Assembly (NCBI RefSeq): GCF_016862555.1 | Contig: NZ_BONE01000021.1 | Coordinates: forward strand, 1-64,000 | Direction of reading: 5' to 3' | Origin: Asanoa siamensis | GTDB lineage: Bacteria; Actinomycetota; Actinomycetes; Mycobacteriales; Micromonosporaceae | DNA: 64,000 bases | Position numbers and translations under genes: made by a program | Notes under the pieces: generated by a model | The model's input: only the letters and a program-made list of their open reading frames with translations | Databases searched by the model: none | Told to the model about the DNA's origin: nothing | In this document: positions 57,930-64,000 of the stretch, one piece after another | Numbering within the stretch: the first letter of the stretch is position 1 | Layout of the letters: each line of letters begins with the position of its first letter

Positions 57930-60304
57930 TGCTGGCGTGGTCGACCGTCCGCGAGCGGTGGACGGGTTTCGTGGGTTCGTTCGTGGCGCTCACGCTCGGG
58001 GTCGGGGTGCTGACCACCGCGCTGGTCGTCTTCGTCTCCGCCCAGCCGGCCGTGCCGGAGCGGCTCGCCGGGGCCGCGGTCGTGGTGCAGTCGCCGGCCG
58101 GTGGGGAGGACGCCGAGGCGTACGTCGAGTACGTGCCCTGGTCGGCGGCGCGCGCCGAGGAGCTGGCGGCGTCCCTGCGGGCGATCGACGGCGTGGCCGC
58201 CGCGGTGCCGGACCGGTCGTTCTACGCCCAGCTCGTCCGGGACGGGCGGCCGGTCGGTGACCCGCCGGCGGGCGACCCGATCGGGCACGGCTGGTCGACG
58301 GCCGCGCTCGCGCCCTACGCGCTGGTCGACGGCGCGGCGCCCGCGGCGGCGGACGAGGTCGCGCTGGACGCGGCCTACGGCCTCGCGCCCGGGGCGACCG
58401 CGGCCGTGCTGACCGCCATCGGGCCACGGGAGATGCGGGTGAGCGGCACGGTCGACGGCCCCGGGATCTACGTCTCGGACGCGTCGGCCCGCGCGCTGGC
58501 GCCCGGCGTACGCGCGATCGGTCTGGTCCTGTCGCCCGGCGCCGCTCCCGCGACGGTGGCGGCCGCCGCGCGAACCGTCGTCGGCGCCGCCGGTGCCGTG
58601 GTCGCCGGCGACGCCCGCACCGCCCTCGAACCCGAGGCGGTGACCCGGGTCCGCTGGCTGGGCACCCAACTACTCACCGTGATGATCGTGCTCGCGGCCT
58701 TCGCGACGGTCTTCGTGATGGCGTCGACCGCGGCGCTCAACGCCTACCAGCGGCGGCGCGAGTTGGCGCTGCTCCGGGCGATCGGCGCGACTCCCCGGCA
58801 GACGCGGCGGCTGCTGCTCGGCGAGGCGCTGGCGGTCGGCGTGGTCTCGGCGGCGGCCGGGGCGCTGCTCGGCGTGCTGGCCGCGCCGCTGCTCGGCGAC
58901 CTGCTGGTCCGGGCCGAGCTCGAGCCGGCCGGCTTCGCGCCGCGCCCCTCGCTGCTCGCGGTCGGCCCGGCGGTGGTGACCGGCGTGCTGGTGGCGGTCG
59001 CCGGGGCCTGGGTGGCGGCGCGGCGGGCGGCCCGGGTCCGGCCGCTCGAGGCGCTGCGCGAGGCCGCGGTCGACAAGCACGTGATGACCCGGCCACGGTG
59101 GGTCTTCGGCGTCCTCTTCGGCCTGGCCGGGCTCGCGCTCGCGGTGGGGACCGCGGCGGACGACGGCGACTCGGCGATGACCATGGCGATCTTCTCGGCA
59201 TTGACGCTGATCGTGGGCTGCACGTTGCTCGCCCCGGTGCTGATCCCGCCGGCCCTGCGGGCGTTGACCTATCCGCTGCGCCGGTCGGCGACCGGCGAGG
59301 TGGTGCGGGAGAGCGCCGGCGCGGCGATCCGGCGGACCGCGGCGACGGCCGGGCCGATCCTGCTCACGGTCGGCTTCGCGACGCTGATCCTGGGCATGGT
59401 CAAGACGATGTCGCCGGCGTTCGGCTCGGAGGACGCGCGGGCCCTGGGCGTCGACGCGGTGGTCACCGCGAGCGGCACTCCCGGCCTCTCCGACGCGGCG
59501 GTGGCCGCGCTGCCGGGCGACGTCCTCTCCGGACTGTCCACACAGGTCTTCGTCGCCGGCGCCCCGGTGGACGCGCTCGGCGTGGTGCCCGGTGCGGTGC
59601 CGGTGCGGGGCGACGCCGGGGCGCTGACCGGCGACACGGCCGTGGTCGCCGACCCGCGCTGGCGGGCCGGGGACACGCTGCTCCTGACCTTCGCCGACGG
59701 CGAGGCCGTGCCGCTGCGGGTGGCGGCGTCGGTCGAGCCAGGCACGCTGACGACGCCCCTGCTGCTGCCGCGGGACCTGGTCCGTGCCCACGACCCGTCG
59801 GCGTTGACCATGACCGCGTACGTCCGGGGCGCGCCGCCCGCGGCGATGACCGGTGATCCCGGGGTCCTGGCCCAGGACCCGGCGGCGTACGCGGCCAACG
59901 ACGACGAGGACGCCCTGGTGTGGCTGTTCGTGCTGGTGATGGTCGGCATGTCGGTCGGCTACACGAGCATCGCGGTGGCCAACACGCTGGTGATGGCGAC
60001 CGGCGACCGGCGCCGCGACTTCCGGGTGCTGCGGCTGTCCGGCGCGACGAACCGGCAGATCCTGCGGATGGTCGGCACGGAGACGGCGCTCGTGGTGCTC
60101 TTCGGCACGGCCTTCGGCGCGCTGGTGGCGCTGCCGGCGCTGCTGGGCATCCGGTCGTCGCTCGCCGAGCTGACCGGGTCAGCCGTGCGGTTGGTGCTGC
60201 CGTGGCCGGAACTCGCCGTCGTGGTCGCCGCCTGCACCGGCCTGGCCCTGGGGGCGGCCTTGCTGGCGACCCGCCGCACCCTGCACCGCGCGCAACCGCG
60301 ATGA
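57929..60304 (+). CDS. FtsX-like ABC permease
   Basis: A 791-residue permease with two FtsX domains. An N-terminal TM (WTGFVGSFVALTLGVGVLTTAL) precedes a large external domain; three TMs follow with LNAYQRRRELALLRAIGATPRQ (coupling helix), then a second set with VMATGDRRRDFRVLRLSGATNRQ near the C-terminus. This is the ten-TM arrangement of actinobacterial FtsX permeases. ATG 57929 shares a base with the ATPase stop; GTG 57926 is also possible. Confidence 0.9.
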   Translation: MLAWSTVRERWTGFVGSFVALTLGVGVLTTALVVFVSAQPAVPERLAGAAVVVQSPAGGEDAEAYVEYVPWSAARAEELAASLRAIDGVAAAVPDRSFYAQLVRDGRPVGDPPAGDPIGHGWSTAALAPYALVDGAAPAAADEVALDAAYGLAPGATAAVLTAIGPREMRVSGTVDGPGIYVSDASARALAPGVRAIGLVLSPGAAPATVAAAARTVVGAAGAVVAGDARTALEPEAVTRVRWLGTQLLTVMIVLAAFATVFVMASTAALNAYQRRRELALLRAIGATPRQTRRLLLGEALAVGVVSAAAGALLGVLAAPLLGDLLVRAELEPAGFAPRPSLLAVGPAVVTGVLVAVAGAWVAARRAARVRPLEALREAAVDKHVMTRPRWVFGVLFGLAGLALAVGTAADDGDSAMTMAIFSALTLIVGCTLLAPVLIPPALRALTYPLRRSATGEVVRESAGAAIRRTAATAGPILLTVGFATLILGMVKTMSPAFGSEDARALGVDAVVTASGTPGLSDAAVAALPGDVLSGLSTQVFVAGAPVDALGVVPGAVPVRGDAGALTGDTAVVADPRWRAGDTLLLTFADGEAVPLRVAASVEPGTLTTPLLLPRDLVRAHDPSALTMTAYVRGAPPAAMTGDPGVLAQDPAAYAANDDEDALVWLFVLVMVGMSVGYTSIAVANTLVMATGDRRRDFRVLRLSGATNRQILRMVGTETALVVLFGTAFGALVALPALLGIRSSLAELTGSAVRLVLPWPELAVVVAACTGLALGAALLATRRTLHRAQPR

Positions 60305-60361
60305 TGTCCGTGGGTGACGATGGTCTCGCCGGGGAGGCCGCGTTCCCCGCCGGAGGTGCGC

Positions 60362-60646
60362 ATGCGGCGCTACGAGCTCACGCTCGGCCCCACCATCCGG
60401 CGCGGCGAGATCCTGGGGCTGTGCGAGCGGCTGGCCTCGCTGCGCCGGCCCGTACGCGTGGTGGTCTGCGTGACGGCGATCGCCCATCCCGACATGCTCA
60501 CCGTCGAGGCCCTGGCCCGGATCTGCCTGACCGCCCGCCGGCACGACTGCGAGGTCGCGGTCGAGGGAGCCTGCGCGCGCCTGATCGAGCTCGTGACCCT
60601 GACCGGCCTGGACGGCGTCGTCCCGATCACCGACCCGGGTGGCTGA
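60362..60646 (+). CDS. Small STAS-domain-like protein
   Basis: A 94-residue protein. VRVVVCVTAIAHPDMLTVEALARICLTARRHDCEVAVEGACARLIELVTLTGLDGVV (read in parts) has the beta-alpha pattern of a STAS domain, as in anti-anti-sigma factors. However, the usual phosphorylated Ser of SpoIIAA (DCSG/DxSxxxSxG) is not visible; AIAHPDMLTVEAL takes its place. GGAGG is 5 nt before ATG 60362. Its partner is not in the window. Overlaps the SDR remnant by 20 bp. Confidence 0.65.
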   Translation: MRRYELTLGPTIRRGEILGLCERLASLRRPVRVVVCVTAIAHPDMLTVEALARICLTARRHDCEVAVEGACARLIELVTLTGLDGVVPITDPGG

Positions 60647-60860
60647 CCGCGTCGTAGTGGACGCCGCTCAGCTCCGCGGAGACTTCCCACAGGTGTCGGG
60701 CGGTCTCCGCGGTCGCGGCGCGGGGCAGCCTGGCCGGCGCCGGGCCGCCGGTCAGCTCGCCGAAACCGGCCGGGCCGTAGTAGGCCCCGCCTTCGGCCTC
60801 GGGGCTCGTGGCGGCGTAGAGCGCGGGCACGACTCCGGTGTCGACCTGCCGCCACATGCC
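60627..60860 (-). pseudogene. C-terminal remnant of a short-chain dehydrogenase
   Basis: About 75 residues (VPALYAATSPEAEGGAYYGP, LPRAATAETARHLWEVSAELSG) equal the last quarter of an SDR of the retinol-dehydrogenase-like type. The Rossmann fold and Ser-Tyr-Lys that should precede it are gone: the frame continues upstream only as antisense of the tetR fragment. The gene lost roughly its first 200-230 codons. Confidence 0.7.
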
Positions 60861-60882
60861 CGGGATCCGGTAGGAGATCGCG

Positions 60883-61281
60883 TTGACCCAGCCCGTCAGC
60901 CGCCGCGTCGCGATCCTGGACGCCGCCCGGGCGATGCTCGCGGAGCGCGGGGTGGCGGAGATCAGCCTGCGCGAGCTGGCCGACCGGATCGGCCTGGCGA
61001 AGTCCAACGTGCTGCGCTACTACGACTCACGCGAGGCGATCTTCCTCGAGGTGCTCGACCAGGAGTGGATCGTCTGGCTCGACGCACTCGAGGCGGCTGT
61101 GGCTGATGTGCCGACGGGCGACGCGGAGGGGGTGGCCCGCGCACTGGCCGCAACGCTCCACGGCCGCTCGTCGGGCGCACCGCGCCGCCGCACGCTGCGG
61201 ACCTGCGCGGATGCGCCCGCGGGTTTCAGCCGCCGCTGGCGATGTCGCGGCGGCGGAAGCCGGTCAGGCCCGCTGCCGTGA
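60883..61281 (+). pseudogene. Truncated TetR family regulator
   Basis: The first about 95 residues are a good TetR N-terminus (RRVAILDAARAMLAERGVAE, SLRELADRIGLAKSNVLRYYDSRE). After LAATLHGR (near 61165) the frame turns into an Arg/Gly-rich tail that is antisense to the end of the ABC permease gene, and the ligand domain is missing. The apparent start is TTG with no clear ribosome binding site. With the SDR remnant it seems to be the wreck of a divergent tetR/SDR pair. Confidence 0.65.
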
Positions 61282-62815
61282 GTGCCGCGGCCAGGGCGAC
61301 GAGCCAGACCAACGGCGTCGCCGTCACCTCGCCGCCCGGCAGGGACGGGAGGTGGGTGAACGGGGACAGGTCCAGTGCCCACTGGCTCAGCTGGAGGATC
61401 GCGCCCAGCTGGCCGAGCAGCAGGAAGAACGCGAGGACCGCCCAGCCGAGCGTCGTCAGCCGCGGCAGCAGGCCGAACAGCAGCACCACGATCGCGACCG
61501 TCAGCCAGACCGCGGGGATCTGCACCGCTGCCGCCCCGAGGACGCGGCCGATCGCGCCGGCGCCCTCGTCCGCTGACGCCCCGTAGCCCGCGCCCAGGAA
61601 CACGCCCGCCACCAGCAGGCCGAGTGCCGGGCCCGCGAACGCGAACAGCAGGTGCGAGCCCGCCCAGCGCAGCCGTCCGACTGACGCCGCCAGCAGTGGT
61701 TCCGCGCGGAGCGCGCTTTCCTCCCCGCGGGCACGCAGCGCCGCCTGCACACCTTGGCCCGCCGCGCCGATGCCGATGATCGCCATGCCCGTGGCGATCA
61801 CCATGTCGGCGATCGACGCGCCGGTGCCGACCCGGCCGATCGCGTCGGCCAGGTCCGGGCTCTCCCGCACCGCGTCGGACGCGGCGTCGGTGGCCGAGCC
61901 GAGGAAGAGGCCGAGGACCGCGTACCCGACGAGCCAGCCGAACAGCGTCGTGCGCTGCAACCGCCAGGCCAGGCCGAGCGGCGAGAGCAGGGACCGCGGC
62001 GCCCGCGCCGGTCCGGGTCGCGGCGCGATGAGACCCGCGTCGAGGTCGCGCCGGGCATTCAGCCGGTACGCGACAGCGGCGAGCGCGGCCGCGACCACCA
62101 GGGCGACCGCGGCCGGCCACCAGCGTTCGTCGGCGAACGGGCGGATCCGTTGCAGGAAGCCGATCGGCGAGATCCAGGACAGCGGCGAGTTCAGGTCGCC
62201 CCCGGCGTCGCCGACCATCCGCAGCAGGAACGAGCCCGTCAGCACCGCACCGACGATCCAGCGCGCGGTGCGGGCACCCTGTGCGACCTGCGCCAGCACC
62301 GCGGCGATCGCGGCGAAGAGCAGGCAGGCCAGGAAGTACTGCAGGCCGAGCGCGAAGGAACCCGTCCCGTCGGCACCGGCGGCCGCCGTGCCCAGTGCGG
62401 TCAGGCCGCCGACCACGACCGCGGCCAGCAGCGCCACCAGCAGGGCCGAGGCCAGCCCGGCCGTCCGGCCGACCACGGTTGAGCCGAGCAGCTCGCGCCG
62501 GCCCTGCTCCTCCTCGGCCCGGGTGTGCCGGATGACGGTGAACGCGGTGGCGAGGCAGACGATCAGCAGCACGATGCTGGACCGCCACGCCGTCAGGCCG
62601 CCGAGGTCGGGTGACCAGATCGGGCCGTACACGGCGGTCAACGAGGGGTTCGACATCGACGCGGCAAAACTAGCCAGCTCGGCCGGGTCGGGATAGAGGC
62701 TGGCGAAGCTGCTCGCGACCAATCCGGGAAACAGTCCCAGCAGGATCGTCCACAAAGGAAGGACGACCCGGTCACGCCGTAACGCCAACCGGAAGAGCTG
62801 CCACGTGCCAGTCAT
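61226..62815 (-). CDS. ABC exporter permease (two fused six-TM halves)
   Basis: A 529-residue membrane protein with about 12 hydrophobic segments in two similar halves; the first begins [21 protein letters not shown], the second [23 protein letters not shown]. Each half has a cytoplasmic Glu/Arg-rich loop ([41 protein letters not shown]). This matches actinobacterial ABC-2 type exporters such as TetAB-like drug or polyketide exporters. Its ATG overlaps the ATPase stop (ATGA). Confidence 0.9.
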   Translation of the reverse strand: MTGTWQLFRLALRRDRVVLPLWTILLGLFPGLVASSFASLYPDPAELASFAASMSNPSLTAVYGPIWSPDLGGLTAWRSSIVLLIVCLATAFTVIRHTRAEEEQGRRELLGSTVVGRTAGLASALLVALLAAVVVGGLTALGTAAAGADGTGSFALGLQYFLACLLFAAIAAVLAQVAQGARTARWIVGAVLTGSFLLRMVGDAGGDLNSPLSWISPIGFLQRIRPFADERWWPAAVALVVAAALAAVAYRLNARRDLDAGLIAPRPGPARAPRSLLSPLGLAWRLQRTTLFGWLVGYAVLGLFLGSATDAASDAVRESPDLADAIGRVGTGASIADMVIATGMAIIGIGAAGQGVQAALRARGEESALRAEPLLAASVGRLRWAGSHLLFAFAGPALGLLVAGVFLGAGYGASADEGAGAIGRVLGAAAVQIPAVWLTVAIVVLLFGLLPRLTTLGWAVLAFFLLLGQLGAILQLSQWALDLSPFTHLPSLPGGEVTATPLVWLVALAAALTAAGLTGFRRRDIASGG

Positions 62816-63708
62816 GCCGGCACCTCTTCCTTCTGGTAGTGCCGCAGGAACAGCTCCTCCAGCGTCGGCGGCTGGCTGGTCAGGCCGCGTACGCCGACCG
62901 TGGTCAAGGCGCGGAGCACGGTGTCCAGCTCGGCGTTGTCGACCTGGAACCGCACGCGGTCGCCGTCGACCACGAGGTCGTGCACGCCGGCCAGCGCGCC
63001 GATCCCGTTCGGCGAGCCGGCCAGCTCGGCGTGGATCGACGTACGGGTCAGGTGCCGCAGGTCGGCGAGCGTGCCGCTCTCGACCGTGCGCCCGGCCCGG
63101 ATGATGCTCACCCGGTCGCAGAGCGCCTCGGCCTCGGCGAGGATGTGGCTGGAGAGCAGCACCGTGCGGCCGGCGCCGCTCTCCTCGTTGACGCACGCCT
63201 GGAACACCGACTCCATCAGCGGGTCCAGGCCGGAGGTGGGCTCGTCGAGCACGAGCAGTTCGGCGTCGGAGGCGAGCGCCGCGACCAGCGCCACCTTCTG
63301 GCGGTTGCCCTTGGAATAGGTGCGGCCCTTCTTGCGCGGGTCCAGCTCGAAGCGCGCGATCAGCTCGTCGCGGCGCTTGGTGTCGAGCCCGCCGCGCAGC
63401 CGGCCGAGCAGCTCGATGACCTCGCCGCCGGTCAGGTTGGGCCACAGCGTGACGTCGCCGGGCACGTAGGCGAGGCGGCGGTGCAGCGACACCGCGTCGC
63501 GCCAGGGGTCTCCCCCGAACAGGGTGGCGGTGCCGCTGTCGGCCTTGAGCAGACCGAGCAGCACCCGGATAGCGGTGGACTTCCCGGCACCGTTGGGGCC
63601 GAGGAAGCCGTGCACCTCGCCACGGCGCACCTCGAGGTCGAGTCCGTCGAGGGCGCGGGTCCGGCCGAAGCTCTTGACGAGCCCGTTGACCGAAATGACG
63701 TTCTCCAT
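62812..63708 (-). CDS. ABC exporter ATPase (DrrA/CcmA-like)
   Basis: A 298-residue ATPase. Walker [14 protein letters not shown]-loop region [12 protein letters not shown], signature [16 protein letters not shown] (a variant of LSGGQ), Walker [13 protein letters not shown] and H-loop LLSSHIL are present. A C-terminal 70-residue domain follows, as in ABC-2 drug exporters. TTCACA and TAGCTT, 17 nt apart, lie directly upstream, with TAGCTT only 8 nt before ATG 63708, so its mRNA has almost no leader. Confidence 0.93.
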   Translation of the reverse strand: MENVISVNGLVKSFGRTRALDGLDLEVRRGEVHGFLGPNGAGKSTAIRVLLGLLKADSGTATLFGGDPWRDAVSLHRRLAYVPGDVTLWPNLTGGEVIELLGRLRGGLDTKRRDELIARFELDPRKKGRTYSKGNRQKVALVAALASDAELLVLDEPTSGLDPLMESVFQACVNEESGAGRTVLLSSHILAEAEALCDRVSIIRAGRTVESGTLADLRHLTRTSIHAELAGSPNGIGALAGVHDLVVDGDRVRFQVDNAELDTVLRALTTVGVRGLTSQPPTLEELFLRHYQKEEVPA

Positions 63709-63716
63709 AATTTTGG

Positions 63717-63747
63717 AAGCTACACTTGCTTCACAAACTTGTGAAGC
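63717..63747. promoter_or_regulatory. Operator/promoter between the ABC exporter and the GbsR/MarR-like regulator
   Basis: GCTTCACAA-AC-TTGTGAAGC (63728-63747) is a perfect 9+9 bp palindrome. On the minus strand TTCACA inside it is a -35, and TAGCTT (63722-63717) is the -10 after a 17-nt spacer. A repressor bound here would block the exporter promoter; autoregulation of the divergent regulator is also likely. Confidence 0.65.
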
Positions 63748-63815
63748 TTGTTGAGCGTCAAGAGGTCGTCAAGATAGATCACGCTCGGCACAATTGACCG
63801 GAGGAGGTGCGCTGG

Positions 63816-64000
63816 ATGGCTGAGGAACGCGACGAAGCCGCCCTTAGGCAGTACGTCGAGGACATGGCCCGGCTCTACGCCGACTGGGGTTTCCCGCGGA
63901 TGGCGGCCCGCGTACTCATGCAGCTCATGGCCTCTGACACCGGGTCGCTGACCGCCGCGGAGATCAGCGACGGGCTGCAGATCAGCCCGGCCGCGGTGTC
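63816..64000 (+). CDS. GbsR/MarR family transcriptional regulator, N-terminal part
   Basis: The window ends after 61 codons. LRQYVEDMARLYADWGFPRMAARVLMQLMASD and LTAAEISDGLQISPAAV (in parts) show the N-terminal helices and first half of the winged helix of GbsR-like MarR proteins. GGAGGAGG precedes ATG 63816 at about 7 nt. Such genes are commonly divergent from ABC-2 exporters, which they repress; the palindrome in the gap supports this. Confidence 0.8.
   Translation, partial: MAEERDEAALRQYVEDMARLYADWGFPRMAARVLMQLMASDTGSLTAAEISDGLQISPAAV

Noticed and set aside
1-64000. tRNA, rRNA, transposase, integrase or prophage genes
   Set aside because: Looked for T-loop GGTTCGA patterns, CCA-like ends, DDE or tyrosine recombinase motifs and terminal repeats; none was convincing by eye. 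A tRNAscan and IS search would settle this.

Overview
The window is a dense, very GC-rich stretch (about 70 percent or more by eye) with frequent GTG starts, ATGA/GTGA translational couplings and many convergent gene ends that overlap by a few bases. Gene content (ECF sigma with a CU044_5270-type partner, Tat-exported PhoX under a PHO box, actinobacterial protein O-mannosyltransferase, NarL-type two-component system, Erm methyltransferase) points to a high-GC actinomycete. A member of the Micromonosporaceae is my best guess, with modest confidence. No rRNA, tRNA, CRISPR array, transposase or integrase was found, and no stretch longer than about 300 bases lacks a gene.

Layout. 1-13.6 kb: the end of a class-III aminotransferase, an ECF sigma/partner pair, a secreted PQQ-type sugar dehydrogenase with a CBM2, an alpha/beta hydrolase coupled to an MFS exporter, a large ATP-binding LuxR regulator, PhoX phosphatase, a FucU-like mutarotase and small soluble enzymes. 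13.6-23.9 kb: MFS and APC transporters, a membrane-anchored gluzincin-like protein, KptA RNA 2'-phosphotransferase, a two-RCK_N membrane protein, MarR, a GC-rich tandem repeat and a PMT mannosyltransferase. 23.9-30.6 kb: an IclR-controlled catabolic cluster (amidohydrolase; divergent CaiB CoA-transferase, citryl-CoA-lyase-like protein, LigB and LigA dioxygenase subunits, oxidoreductase) with mirrored operators in the divergent intergenic region. 30.6-40.5 kb: TetR/MFS drug-exporter pair, YccF protein, a fused TAXI-TRAP transporter with its binding lipoprotein, two flavoproteins, a WYL regulator and a VOC protein.

40.5-47.0 kb: an Erm 23S rRNA methyltransferase preceded by a 13-codon leader ORF and two mRNA hairpins, one covering the erm ribosome binding site; then, on the same strand, a five-gene operon for oxidative (non-phosphorylated) L-fucose or related 6-deoxysugar breakdown with a FadR-type GntR regulator, plus an unrecognised 297-residue gene. 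Perfect ACATCCGATGT palindromes lie before the operon and before the extra gene. 47.0-53.1 kb: cydAB, an SDR, acylphosphatase, methyltransferase, MFS and DUF2625 genes. 53.1-60.6 kb: GH36 alpha-galactosidase, and a NarL two-component system divergent from a MacB-like ATPase/FtsX permease pair. 60.6-64.0 kb: a STAS protein, the decayed remains of a divergent SDR/TetR pair, and an ABC exporter divergent from a GbsR/MarR-type regulator with a 9+9 bp palindrome between them.

Two items stand out. The erm leader (MGMGTLFIRIRIA) aligns without gaps to the stalling core of the classical ErmC leader and has the hairpins expected for translational attenuation. The IclR cluster combines an extradiol dioxygenase with CoA activation and a citrate-synthase-fold lyase, which suggests a thioester-dependent lower pathway for ring-cleavage products. 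A recurring TANNNT hexamer exactly 6 bases before start codons suggests that several genes here are transcribed without a leader.
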